A stretch of DNA of 36,633 nt from Caulobacter sp. (GCA_017744495.1 JAGIBE010000216.1:1-36633), one strand, 5' to 3'; counted from the stretch's first letter, positions 7,818 to 17,095 are shown. Notes: generated from the letters alone by a model not told the origin. Numbers and translations: made by a program.

Positions 7818-10800
7818 CTAGAGGATCAGGCCCTCGCTCGTCGTCAGCTGGCCGTTGATGGTCAGCATGAAGTCGGCCAGGCCGTCTCCGTTGATGTCCA
7901 GCACCAGGCTGGTGGTGTCGTGGGCCTGGTCGTAGGCCAAGGCCGCCTGACCCGCCTGACCGGTCAGCGCCGCCACCAGGATGAAGGCGTCGTCCTGCGC
8001 GGTCGATGTATTGGCGTCGATCGCCGACAGGTCGATGCGGTCGTTCTCGGCCAAGCTGAAATCCCAGATACGATCGCCCTGGCCGGACGAGGACTCACTG
8101 ACCGACATATAGACGAAGGTGTCCGCGCCGGACCCGCCGTACAGAGCGTCGCTTCCGCCCTCGCCGCGCAGGGTGTCGTTCCCGGCCTGGCCGTAGAGGG
8201 TGTTGGCGCCGGCGCCGCCGATCAGCACGTCGGACCAGGCCGATCCCACCGCGCCCTCGACGGAGCTGAAGGTGTCGCCGGCCGCGCCCGCCAGGCCGGA
8301 ACCCAGGCCCAGATCGACCCAGACCGCCGACGTCTCGTTATCGTAGCGCGCCAGGTCGTAGCCGTCGCCGCCCCGCAGGACATCGGCGCCCGCGCCCCCG
8401 TAGAGGTGGTCGTTGCCGTCGCCGCCCTCCACGGTGTCGGCGCCGTCTCCGCCCTTCAGCACGTCGTCACCGCCCTGGCCGTAGAGGGTGTTGACGCCGC
8501 TGTCGCCGATCAGGATGTCGCCGAAGCGGGAACCGACCAGCCCCTCGATCTCGATCAGGGTGTCGCCGGTCGCCTCGCCGCTGAAGCCCTTGCCCTGGGA
8601 CAGATCGACCCAGACCGCCTCGGCGGCGTCGTCGTAGCGCGCCAGGTCCACGAAGGCCCCTCCGCGCAGGACGTCCGCGCCGGCCCCGCCATACAGATGA
8701 TCGCTGCCGTAACCGCCGTCGAGGATGTCGTCGCCGGCCATGCCGCGCAGCACATCGTCGCCGGCCATGCCGTAGAGCGAGTTCGCGCCGCCGTCGCCGG
8801 TGAAGGTGTCCGCGTAGTTGCCGCCCTCCAGGCATTCGACGCCGGTCAGCACGTCGCCTGCCGCCGACCCGGCATTGACGCCGGTCGTCAGGTTGACCAC
8901 GGCGCCCGAGGTCTCGTCATAGTGCGCAACGTCGAAACCGGCGCCGCCGCGCAGGACGTCGGCTCCGGAGCCGCCGAACAGGTTGTCGTCGCCATCGCCG
9001 CCGTCGAGGACGTCGTTGCCGCCGAAGCCCTTGAGCACGTCGTTTCCGGCCTGGCCGTAGAAGATGTTGTCGCCGGACGAGCCGTAGAGCGCATCGGCGA
9101 AGGCGGTCGCGACGATGCCCTCGATGGAGATCAGCGAATCGCCCTCGGCGTCTCCGCCCGACCGGATCCCGCCGCCTAGGTCGACCGACACGGCGGCCGA
9201 CGAGAAGTCATAGCGCACGAAATCGAAGTCGGCCCCGCCGTCGATGACGTCCGCCCCGGCGCTGCCGTAGATGTGATCGCCGCCCAGGCCGCCCAGCAAG
9301 CGGTCCGCGCCCGCCCCGCCGTACAGCCGGTCGTCGCCCGCCCCGCCGTCCAGGGTCGAGCCGTCGGCGCCGGAGTAGAGCACGTCATTGAACGCCGAAC
9401 CCGTCAGGCCTTCGATGGCGCTCAGCATGTCGACGCCGGCGCCGCCGGTATCCTGGGCGCTTGTCGTCGCCAGGCTCACGGTCACCGCCGATCGAGCCGA
9501 CGCGTAGCTGGCCACGTCGTAGCCGGCGCCGCCGAGGAGGATGTCCGCCCCATCGCCGCCGTCCAGAACGTCGCCGCCGTCGCCGCCGTCGAGGATGTCG
9601 TCCCCAAGGCCGCCGCTCAGCGTGTCGGCGCCGCCCTGGCCGTAAAAGACGTTGTTGCCGTTCCCGCCGTAGATCGCGTCGCCGAAAGCGCTGCCGACGA
9701 TGCCCTCGATATTGGCGAGGGTGTCGCCCGCCGCGTCGCCGCCGCTTGCGGTCCCGGCCGCCAGATCGATGGACACGCCGGCGCCCGAAGCGTCGTAGCG
9801 CGCGAAGTCCAGTCCGGCCCCTCCGTCAAGGACGTCGGCCCCGCCGCCGCCATAGAGGTGGTCGTTGCCCGCACCGCCCAGCAGCAGATCCGAGGCGCCG
9901 CCGCCGTACAGCCGGTCGTCGCCGGCGCCCCCTTCCAGAACCGTGTGCACCGCGCCCGCATAGAGGACGTCGTCGAAGGCCGAGCCGGAGAGGCCTTCGA
10001 TCCCGCTCAGGGTGTCGAGGCCGCCGCCGCCCGTGTTCTGTGGGCCGATGGTCATCAGGTTGACGGTCACGCCGGACTTGGCCGAGGCGTAGCTGACCAC
10101 GTCGTAGCCCGACCCACCGTCGAGGAAGTCGGCCCCCGCGCCGCCGACCAGGGTGTCCTCGCCGTCTCCGCCGTGGATCACGTCGTCGCCGTCGGTTCCG
10201 GTGATCTGGTCGGCGCCGGAGGAACCCGTCACCGAAATCCAGGAACCCGCCAGGACGTTGAGGCTGAAGTTCACCGCCCCCGCGGTCGCCAGCACTAGGT
10301 CGGTGATCGCCCCGGGGCCGTTGTAGCCGGCGATGGTGGTGAAGGCGGCGAACTGAGCGGCGGTGGCGACGGTTCCGCCGTTCAGCCGCTCGACGTTCGA
10401 GATCGTCAGGTTGTGGATGTCCGAGCTCGAAATGGTGTCGACGCCCGTTCCGCCCTCGACCGAGCCGACCAGGCCGCCGGCCAGGTAGAAGGTGTCGTTG
10501 TCGGCGCCGCCGTCAATTGCGATCTGGCCGCCGCCCGACCCGATCGAGAAGGTGTCGGAGCCGGCCTCCCCCCAGTAGCGGTCCACGCCGACGTCGGGCG
10601 CGCCACCGAAATTGTTGGTCAGGCCGAAGAAGTCGTCGCCCGCACCGCCGAACAGCTGATCCTGGCCCAGGCCCGCGTAGAGGGTGTCGCCGCCCAGCCC
10701 GCCATACAGGGTGTCGTCGCCGGCCCCGGCGAAGAGCGTGTCCGCGCCGCTGGTGCCGGTGATGGTGTCGGACTGGTCCGATCCGGTGACCGTCACCGCG

Positions 10801-13800
10801 CCGGTGGCGTTCTTCGAGAAGTCGATCGTTCCGCCGTCGGCCAGTTTCAGGTTCGTGGCCTCGATCCGGGCGAAGGCGAGGAACTGGGCCACCGTCGCGG
10901 TGACGTTGTTGCCAGACAGCGTCTCCACGCCCGTGATCTGGAGCGCGGCGATGCTGGCGTCACGGACCGTCAGCGTGTCGACCCCTGCACCGCCGTCCAG
11001 AACGCCCTGCCGGTCGCCGTTGGTGATCACCAGCTTGTCGTCGCCGTCGTCGCCGTAGACGGCCATCACCTTGTTTCCGCTGATCAGCGTGTCGTCGCCG
11101 GCCCCGCCGCGCAGGATGTCATCCCCGCCGACATAGTCGCCGGCATAGAGGTAATCGTTGCCCGCGCCGCCCTCCAGGACGTCCTTGCCTTCGACGAAAT
11201 TGTAGTCCGAGCTTCCGCCGAACGGATAGTTATAGACGCCGCCGTACAGGATGTCGTCGCCGTCGCCGCCCTTCAGCAAGTCATCGCCCGCGCCGCCGCC
11301 CAGGCGGTTGGCGGCCGCATCGCCGGCGATGACGTCGTTGAAGGCCGAGCCGTTCACGCCTTCGATCCCGATCAGGGTGTCGATACCGCCGCCCAGGGTG
11401 TTCTGCGCGACGGTGAAGATCAGCTGGAGATCGATGCCGGCGGTCGCGGCCGAATAGTCGGCGAAGTCGATCCCGGCGCCGCCGTTCAGGACGTCCGAAC
11501 CGCCGCCGCCCACCAAGGTGTCGGCGCCGCCGCCGCCGTTGAGGACATTGCTGCCTTCGCCGCCGACCAGCCGATTGTCGCCCGCGTCGCCGGTCAGGGT
11601 GTCGTTGAACGCCGAGCCGACCAGATTGGCGATCCCCGAGAGAGTATCGGAGCCCAGACCGCCGCCGACGTTCTGGGGACCGGTGACGGTCAAGTCGACA
11701 GTCACGCCGCTGGTCGCATCGTCGTAGATGGCCGTCGAGTAGAACGAGCCGGTCAGGACGTCGTCGCCCTTGCCGCCCTGGAGGTTGCGGCCCGTCAGCA
11801 CGTCGTTGAAGGCCGAGCCTTGGAGGTCGAGGATCCCGGAGAGCGTGTCTACGCCGGCGCCGCCCGTGTTCTGGGCCCCGTAGATCAAAGCCGAGACGGT
11901 GACGCCGCTGGCGGCGTCACGATAGGAGACGACGTCGTCTCCGCCGACGTCTTCGAAGTAGTCGTCGCCGTCGCCGCCGATCAGGATGTCGTGACCGTAG
12001 CCGCCGTACAGCTTGTCGTTGCCGGCCCCACCGACCAACAGGTCGTCCCCGTCGCCGCCGCTTAGCTGATCGTTTCCGTCGCCGCCGTAAATCCGGTCGT
12101 CGCCGCCCCAGCCGTTCAACTTGTCGTCGCCGCCTCGACCGTCGATGTAGTCGTCGCCGTCGTAACCGACGATCAGGTTCGCCGTGTCGTCGCCGTAGGC
12201 CCGGTCGTCGTTGTTGCTGAGATTGATGTCGCTGAAGCCCACCAGCGTGTCAGCGCCCGACGAGGCGCCGGTCGCGACCCCGGCGGCCAGGTCCACTGTC
12301 ACGCGGGCGGTCTCGTTGACGAAGCTGATCGTGTCGTGGCCCCCGCCGCCGAGCAGCACGTCGTCGCCCGCGCCGCCATCGATGGTGTCGTCCCCCCCGC
12401 CGCCGTCTATGCGGTTGGCGCCCGCGTCGCCGGTCAGGGTGTCGTTGAAGGCCGAGCCGAGGATGTCTTCGACATTGCTCAGGGTCTGAAGAATGCCCAG
12501 GCCGGAGGCGGTGTGCCACCCGAGGTTCACGGCGACCGAATAGGTCTGATCGTCATAGGCGACCAGGTCACGTCCGTCCCCGCCGTCGAGTTTGTCGGTG
12601 TTGAGGTTGTAGGAGGGGCCCGCCGTGCCGCCTCGCAGCAGGTCGTCGCCGGCCCCGCCCAGCAAGGTGTCGCTGCCCTTGCCGCCTTCCAGCACGTCGT
12701 TCCCGGCGCCGCCCTCCAGGACATTGGCCTGGTCGTCGCCGACAATGCGGTCGTTGAACGCCGAACCGATGACGTTTTCGATGCTGGTCAAGGTGTCGGT
12801 GGCGCCGCCGGCGGTCGCCACGCCGTTCTTCAAGTCGACGTTCACGCCGGGAGCGCCGCTCGCCGCGTAGCTGGCGGTGTCGATCCCCGCGCCGCCGTCC
12901 AGCGTGTCGGCGTCCAGGCCGCCGATCAGGAGGTCGTCGCCGTCCCCGCCGTGGAGGGTGTCCTGGCCCGCTCCGCCGTCCAGCGTGTCGTCTCCGGGAC
13001 CGCCGACCAGAAGATCGTCGCCGGCGTCGCCGTACAGGCTTGCGGCGCCCGCGCCGGCGTACAGCTCATCGTGGCCGCCGCCGCCGTGGAGCTCCGACGG
13101 GCCGCTGCCGCCGTAGATCACGTCGTTGCCGGCTTCCGAATAGAAGGTGATGCGCTCGATGCCTTCGAGCTGGGCCTTGGTGACCCCGTTCACGGTCACC
13201 AGATTGGTCTGAGCGGCCAGCCGACCGTCGAACCGCACGTCTCCGGTGAGCGTGTAGATCAACCGCACGACGGCTTCGTCAGCGCCGGCTCCGCCGCGCA
13301 GGACGACATTGTCGCTGAGCGTTAGATTGAAGACGTCGTCGCCGTCGCCGCCCGACAGGGTGGAAACCCCGAGATTGTTGAAGCCGTAGTACTGGAGCCG
13401 ATCGTTGCCCGCTCCGCCCTCGACGTCGGCCCTGGTGCTTCCCCAGAGCTCGAGACTGTCGTCGCCGTCTCCGCCCGTCAGCGTGACGACCGCGCTGGCG
13501 GTCTGATAATGGCTCGAGAAGGAGATGGTGTCGTTTCCCGCTCCACCGTCCATCACCACCGCGTCGAAGGTCGTTCTGTCCGAGCGGAACGACCGGATGA
13601 TGTCGTTGCCGTCTCCGCCGTAGAGCTGGTCGTTTCCGGAGTTGTCGTCGATGACGTCCGTGCCGCCGTTGCCGTGGACGATGTCATCGCCCAGGCCGCT
13701 CTCGATCTGGTCCTGGCCCGCGCCGCCCTCGACGACGTCGGCCCCGCCGCCGCCCTTGATGAAGTCCAGATCTCCGGACCCTGTCAGGGTCAGCCCCGTG

Positions 13801-14807
13801 ACCGCGCCCCCCAGAGGGTCGTATCCGGCGAAGGAGGCCGCCGTGAAGGTCGTCGCGTCCGTGTTGCTGAAGATGATGACGGGCGGGTAGTACGACGCGC
13901 CCGGATAAGGGCTCATTTCCAGCCAGGTGTCGGCGCCATGCTGCGCCAGCCTGAGATAGCCGTCGGCGAAGGGGTTGCTGCGCTGGTCCCAGCGTGGCGC
14001 GTTCCAGCTGGTGGGCGTCGAAAGGCTGTAGGCGAGGAACTCGCCGAGATTGATGACGTCGGCGGACGCACCGGAGACCTGGAAGTCGGTGATCGTCGCT
14101 CGCATCGCCTGGTCGGCGGTGTAGAACGTCACCCAGTCGTGTCCATCTCCCAGGGTGAGCTGGTAGCCGTTGCCGTATCGGATCATCACGTCGTCGTCGC
14201 CGGCGCCGGCGTCGAGCGTCACGTTCGCGGACGAGAACTGGTCACGGCTGGCGTAAATTCTGTCGTCGCCATCGCCGCCGGAGAGCCAGTACTGGGCCTG
14301 GGTGTTGGAATCTTCGACATAGAGGGTGTCGTTTCCAGCTTCGCCATAGAAGTGGGCGACATGGACGCCGGTGGAGCCATTCCACGTTTGCAGCGCATCG
14401 TTTCCCGCCCCGCCGCGCAGGATGTCGTTGGCGCCGCCGCGGCCGTCAAAAAGGGCGTCGTTACCGTCGCCGCCTTCGATGAGGTTGGAGCCGGTGTCTC
14501 CCCACAGCACGTCATCCTGGGCGGAGCCGCGGATGTTCTCGACGCCGATGATCGTATCGGAGGCGGCGCGCCAATCCGAGCCGACCCAGCGCCCCGTGGT
14601 CGTTTGGGCGTCTGTCTTGGCCAGGTCCACGGACACCCCCGTGTCCGACCAGCTGTAGTCGACGGTGTCCACGCCGTCGCCGCCGTCGATCGTATTGACG
14701 CCGAAGCCGCCGCTCAGCGTGTCGTCGCCGTTTCCGCCGGTGATGATGTCGTCAGCGTCGCCGCCGACCAGAACGTCGTCGTTCACCGTGCCATTGATGG
14801 TGCTCAT
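7818..14807 (-). CDS. Giant RTX (Ca2+-binding nonapeptide repeat) protein, probable type I secretion substrate
   Basis: A 2329-residue protein dominated by GGxGxDxUx nonapeptides that fold as Ca2+-bound beta-rolls. Roughly fourteen larger modules recur, each with a V-x-V-x-L strand, a D-T-L-x-x-I-E turn and a GSAFND(V/T)L(T/Y)G consensus (GSAQDDVLWG, GSAFNDRIVG, GSAFNDTLTG, GSAFGDAIYG and others). Two non-RTX spacers of similar sequence lie near residues 1300 and 1475. The last ~110 residues (from GADTFVYMSVSESSSGQGDR on) match the serralysin-type C-terminal region, ending in hydrophobic LTINGQLTTSEGLIL, as expected for an uncleaved type I secretion signal. There is no N-terminal signal peptide, no protease zinc motif, and I noticed only one cysteine (ECLEGG). 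ATG with AGGGGG upstream. No ABC, membrane-fusion or TolC partner is in the window. Role could be adhesin, S-layer-associated or matrix protein. Confidence 0.9.
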   Translation of the reverse strand: MSTINGTVNDDVLVGGDADDIITGGNGDDTLSGGFGVNTIDGGDGVDTVDYSWSDTGVSVDLAKTDAQTTTGRWVGSDWRAASDTIIGVENIRGSAQDDVLWGDTGSNLIEGGDGNDALFDGRGGANDILRGGAGNDALQTWNGSTGVHVAHFYGEAGNDTLYVEDSNTQAQYWLSGGDGDDRIYASRDQFSSANVTLDAGAGDDDVMIRYGNGYQLTLGDGHDWVTFYTADQAMRATITDFQVSGASADVINLGEFLAYSLSTPTSWNAPRWDQRSNPFADGYLRLAQHGADTWLEMSPYPGASYYPPVIIFSNTDATTFTAASFAGYDPLGGAVTGLTLTGSGDLDFIKGGGGADVVEGGAGQDQIESGLGDDIVHGNGGTDVIDDNSGNDQLYGGDGNDIIRSFRSDRTTFDAVVMDGGAGNDTISFSSHYQTASAVVTLTGGDGDDSLELWGSTRADVEGGAGNDRLQYYGFNNLGVSTLSGGDGDDVFNLTLSDNVVLRGGAGADEAVVRLIYTLTGDVRFDGRLAAQTNLVTVNGVTKAQLEGIERITFYSEAGNDVIYGGSGPSELHGGGGHDELYAGAGAASLYGDAGDDLLVGGPGDDTLDGGAGQDTLHGGDGDDLLIGGLDADTLDGGAGIDTASYAASGAPGVNVDLKNGVATAGGATDTLTSIENVIGSAFNDRIVGDDQANVLEGGAGNDVLEGGKGSDTLLGGAGDDLLRGGTAGPSYNLNTDKLDGGDGRDLVAYDDQTYSVAVNLGWHTASGLGILQTLSNVEDILGSAFNDTLTGDAGANRIDGGGGDDTIDGGAGDDVLLGGGGHDTISFVNETARVTVDLAAGVATGASSGADTLVGFSDINLSNNDDRAYGDDTANLIVGYDGDDYIDGRGGDDKLNGWGGDDRIYGGDGNDQLSGGDGDDLLVGGAGNDKLYGGYGHDILIGGDGDDYFEDVGGDDVVSYRDAASGVTVSALIYGAQNTGGAGVDTLSGILDLQGSAFNDVLTGRNLQGGKGDDVLTGSFYSTAIYDDATSGVTVDLTVTGPQNVGGGLGSDTLSGIANLVGSAFNDTLTGDAGDNRLVGGEGSNVLNGGGGADTLVGGGGSDVLNGGAGIDFADYSAATAGIDLQLIFTVAQNTLGGGIDTLIGIEGVNGSAFNDVIAGDAAANRLGGGAGDDLLKGGDGDDILYGGVYNYPFGGSSDYNFVEGKDVLEGGAGNDYLYAGDYVGGDDILRGGAGDDTLISGNKVMAVYGDDGDDKLVITNGDRQGVLDGGAGVDTLTVRDASIAALQITGVETLSGNNVTATVAQFLAFARIEATNLKLADGGTIDFSKNATGAVTVTGSDQSDTITGTSGADTLFAGAGDDTLYGGLGGDTLYAGLGQDQLFGGAGDDFFGLTNNFGGAPDVGVDRYWGEAGSDTFSIGSGGGQIAIDGGADNDTFYLAGGLVGSVEGGTGVDTISSSDIHNLTISNVERLNGGTVATAAQFAAFTTIAGYNGPGAITDLVLATAGAVNFSLNVLAGSWISVTGSSGADQITGTDGDDVIHGGDGEDTLVGGAGADFLDGGSGYDVVSYASAKSGVTVNLMTIGPQNTGGGGLDTLSGIEGLSGSAFDDVLYAGAVHTVLEGGAGDDRLYGGGASDLLLGGAGNDHLYGGGGADVLDGGAGLDFARYDASGAGVSIDLAAGTASGGDAAGDTLANIEGIVGSAFGDAIYGGNGNNVFYGQGGADTLSGGLGDDILDGGDGGDVLDGGDGADILLGGAGYDVASYASARSAVTVSLATTSAQDTGGAGVDMLSAIEGLTGSAFNDVLYSGADGSTLDGGAGDDRLYGGAGADRLLGGLGGDHIYGSAGADVIDGGADFDFVRYDFSSAAVSVDLGGGIRSGGDAEGDSLISIEGIVATAFADALYGSSGDNIFYGQAGNDVLKGFGGNDVLDGGDGDDNLFGGSGADVLRGGAGFDVAHYDETSGAVVNLTTGVNAGSAAGDVLTGVECLEGGNYADTFTGDGGANSLYGMAGDDVLRGMAGDDILDGGYGSDHLYGGAGADVLRGGAFVDLARYDDAAEAVWVDLSQGKGFSGEATGDTLIEIEGLVGSRFGDILIGDSGVNTLYGQGGDDVLKGGDGADTVEGGDGNDHLYGGAGADVLRGGDGYDLARYDNETSAVWVDLGLGSGLAGAAGDTFSSVEGAVGSAWSDVLIGGAGANTLYGQAGNDTLRGEGGSDALYGGSGADTFVYMSVSESSSGQGDRIWDFSLAENDRIDLSAIDANTSTAQDDAFILVAALTGQAGQAALAYDQAHDTTSLVLDINGDGLADFMLTINGQLTTSEGLIL
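8940..10130 (-). repeat. Two tandem ~196-residue higher-order repeat units inside the RTX gene
   Basis: Two successive segments of about 588 bases each encode the same ordered pair of RTX modules. The first runs from GYDVVSYASAKSGVTVNL to IEGIVGSAFGDAIYGG and NNVFYGQGGADTL. The second runs from GYDVASYASARSAVTVSL to IEGIVATAFADALYGS and DNIFYGQAGNDVL. Equivalent positions (SYASA) are about 196 codons apart. This is a duplication of a two-module block, one level above the nonapeptide repeat. Boundaries are approximate. Confidence 0.7.
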
Positions 14808-14840
14808 CGGACGTCCCCCTGACGCTACAACCGATGACTT

Positions 14841-14859
14841 CCTTAGCTTGGCCTTAGCT
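14841..14859 (-). promoter_or_regulatory. 8-bp direct repeat at 11-bp period upstream of the RTX gene
   Basis: On the minus strand AGCTAAGG occurs twice (14859-14852 and 14848-14841), one helical turn apart, ending 33 bases before the RTX start codon. The spacing places both copies on the same face of the DNA, as for tandem activator subsites. No matching known regulator is recognised. Confidence 0.35.
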
Positions 14860-14931
14860 CAGTCGCGAGGCCTTTCTGCAATCTTGGCGCGTGGGAGGAG
14901 GCGTCGGATGGGCGGCCGTACGGAAGGTCGC

Positions 14932-14964
14932 GGGACCGCGTTCGGGGTTTCCGAACGCGGTCCC
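14932..14964 (-). terminator. Perfect 14-bp stem-loop after transketolase gene
   Basis: GGGACCGCGTTCGG (14932-14945) pairs perfectly with CCGAACGCGGTCCC (14951-14964) around a 5-base loop. It begins 8 bases beyond the tkt stop in the direction of transcription. No T-run follows on the minus strand, so it may act as an mRNA 3'-end stabiliser or a U-less terminator. It also insulates the RTX promoter region. Confidence 0.6.
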
Positions 14965-14972
14965 TGCGGACC

Positions 14973-16937
14973 CTAGGCTTGGGCCGCCGCCGCCACCGCC
15001 TCGGCGGTGATGCCGAACTCCTTGTAGAGGCGTTCGTACGGCGCGCTGGCGCCGAAGCCGGTCATGCCGATGAACTTGCCGTCCACGCCGATGAAGCGGT
15101 CCCAGCCCATGCGGACGGCGGCCTCGACGGCGACGCGGGTCGGAGCCTGGCCGATCACCGAGGCCTTGTAGGCTTCGGTCTGCTGCTCGAAGAGCTCCCA
15201 GCACGGGGTCGAGACGACGCGGGTCGGCTTGCCCTGCGCCTGCAGGATGTCGCGGGCGGCGACGGCCACTGAGACTTCCGTGCCCGAGGCGAAGATCGTC
15301 ACGGCCGCCTCACCGCCTTCGGCGGCCAGCAGTTCGTAGGCGCCCCTGGCCGACAGGTTCTCGCCGGCGGTGTCGCGCACGCCCGGCACCTTCTGGCGCG
15401 ACAGGGCCATGACCGACGGGGTCGAGGCGTGCTGCAGGGCGATCTTCCAGCATTCGGCGGTCTCGACCGCGTCGGCCGGACGGAAGACCAAGAGGTTGGG
15501 GATGGCGCGCAGGGACGCGATCTGCTCGACCGGCTGGTGGGTCGGGCCGTCCTCGCCCAGGCCGATGGAGTCGTGGGTCATCACGTGGATGACGCGCGCC
15601 TGCATCAGGGCGCCCAGGCGGATGGCCGCGCGGCTGTAGTCGGCGAAGGCCAGGAAGGTGCCCGAATAGGGGATGAGGCCGCCGTGCAGGGCCATGCCGT
15701 TCATCGCCGCGGCCATGCCGAACTCGCGCACGCCGTAATGGACATAGCGGCCGGCGTAGTCGGGGGCGTCGAACGGCTGCATGCCCTTGACGAAGGTGTT
15801 GTTCGAGCCGGTCAGGTCGGCCGAGCCGCCGACCATATCGGTGACGGTCGGGATCAGCTGGTCCAGGGCCGCGCCGGAGTGAACGCGCGTGGCGTTGCCC
15901 GGCTTGGTCCTGGCGGCTTCGGCGATGTGGGCGTCCAAGGCCTCGAAGGCGTTTGCCGGCAGCTCGCCCTTGATGGCCCGGGCGAAGTCCTCGGCCAGGG
16001 GCGAGGCGGCGACCTTGGCTTCCCAGGCCTTGCGGACGCGGGCGCCGCGACGGCCGATGCTCTTCCAGGCTTTGGCGATGTCGTCCGGCACGGTGAACGG
16101 GGCGGCGTCCCAGCCCATGGCCAGGCGCGCATCGCGGATCTGGTCGTCGAACAGGGTGTAGCCGTGGCTATGGGGGTCGCCTTCCTTCGGGCCCGCGCCC
16201 TTGGAGATCAGGGTCTTGCAGGCGACCAGGGTCGGGCGGTCCTGCTTGGTGGCCCAGCGCAGGGCGGCGGCGATCTTGCCGTGGTTGTGGCCGTCGACGG
16301 CCTTGACCGCCCAGCCGGCGGCCTTGAAGCGGGCCAGCTGGTCGCCGGTCTCGGCGATGGTGGCCTCGCCGTCGATGGTGGTGTTGTTGTCGTCGAACAG
16401 GACCGTCAGCTTGTTGAGCTTCAGGCGGCCGGCGATGCTGATGGCCTCGTGGCTGACGCCTTCCATCAGGCAGCCGTCGCCGGCGATCACCCAGGTGCGG
16501 TGGTCCACCACGTCCTTGCCGAAGCGCGCGGCCAGATGGGCCTCGGCCATGGCCATGCCCACGGCGGTGGCCAGGCCCTGGCCCAGCGGGCCGGTGGTGG
16601 TCTCCACGCCCGGCGTGTGATGCACCTCGGGGTGGCCCGGGGTCAGCGAACCCCACTGACGGAAGTTCTCGATCTCCTTCATCGTCACGGCCTTGAAGCC
16701 GGTAAGGTGAAGCAGGGAATAGAGCAGCATCGAACCGTGGCCGGCCGACAGCACGAAACGGTCGCGGTCGGCCCAGTCGGGCTTCGCCGCATCAAACTTC
16801 AGGAACTTGCCCCACAGCACCGTGGCGACGTCGGCCATGCCCATGGGCATGCCCTGGTGGCCGGACTTGGCCTTGTGGACGGCGTCCATGGAAAGGACGC
16901 GGATCGCGTCGGCCATCTTGACGGGCGAAACGGGCAT
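14973..16937 (-). CDS. tkt: Transketolase
   Basis: A 654-residue thiamine-diphosphate enzyme from the ATG at 16937. The frame runs further upstream to 17009 but that stretch is proline/arginine-rich and not family-like. It has H27 in KSGHQGMPMG, the ThDP/metal motif GDGCLMEG with the downstream N in DDNNTTIDG, the E in VREFGMA, and GPTHQPVEQIASLRAIPN in the pyrimidine domain. It transfers two-carbon ketol units in the non-oxidative pentose phosphate pathway, using the same sugar phosphates as the transaldolase encoded 5.5 kb away. The gene is divergent from nadE across 198 bases that carry a -10 match and a palindrome. Length equals the family norm. Confidence 0.96.
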   Translation of the reverse strand: MPVSPVKMADAIRVLSMDAVHKAKSGHQGMPMGMADVATVLWGKFLKFDAAKPDWADRDRFVLSAGHGSMLLYSLLHLTGFKAVTMKEIENFRQWGSLTPGHPEVHHTPGVETTTGPLGQGLATAVGMAMAEAHLAARFGKDVVDHRTWVIAGDGCLMEGVSHEAISIAGRLKLNKLTVLFDDNNTTIDGEATIAETGDQLARFKAAGWAVKAVDGHNHGKIAAALRWATKQDRPTLVACKTLISKGAGPKEGDPHSHGYTLFDDQIRDARLAMGWDAAPFTVPDDIAKAWKSIGRRGARVRKAWEAKVAASPLAEDFARAIKGELPANAFEALDAHIAEAARTKPGNATRVHSGAALDQLIPTVTDMVGGSADLTGSNNTFVKGMQPFDAPDYAGRYVHYGVREFGMAAAMNGMALHGGLIPYSGTFLAFADYSRAAIRLGALMQARVIHVMTHDSIGLGEDGPTHQPVEQIASLRAIPNLLVFRPADAVETAECWKIALQHASTPSVMALSRQKVPGVRDTAGENLSARGAYELLAAEGGEAAVTIFASGTEVSVAVAARDILQAQGKPTRVVSTPCWELFEQQTEAYKASVIGQAPTRVAVEAAVRMGWDRFIGVDGKFIGMTGFGASAPYERLYKEFGITAEAVAAAAQA

Positions 16938-17076
16938 GGGAGTTCCGGGTTGTTCTTGTTTAGCGGGGCTGCGCGGGCCGCGAGTCGCACGATGACCCCC
17001 TGGGGTCAACCCGCGAGCCGGCCCGCGAGAGCTACCGGCGCCCTCGCGTGGGCGCTATGCAACAACGTCCGCAGGC

Positions 17077-17084
17077 GTTATAGC
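17077..17084 (-). promoter_or_regulatory. Candidate -10 element of the tkt promoter
   Basis: The minus strand reads GCTATAAC, a full match to the Caulobacter housekeeping -10 GCTANAWC. It would start a leader of about 130 bases before the tkt ATG. No good -35 is seen 10-14 bases upstream; that position is instead occupied by an inverted repeat, so the promoter may depend on a regulator. Confidence 0.4.
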
Positions 17085-17095
17085 TGAGGACAGAC

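Noticed and set aside
7920..14822. Several long plus-strand reading frames (up to 550 residues) opposite the RTX gene
   Set aside because: They are Ala/Val-rich repetitive translations produced by the antisense of Gly/Asp codons in a GC-rich repeat gene. They have no family motifs, and the opposite frame has clear RTX structure.
16938..17009. N-terminal extension of the transketolase frame to a TTG
   Set aside because: The extra 24 residues are Arg/Pro/Gly-rich and unlike the family; the ATG at 16937 gives the normal start.
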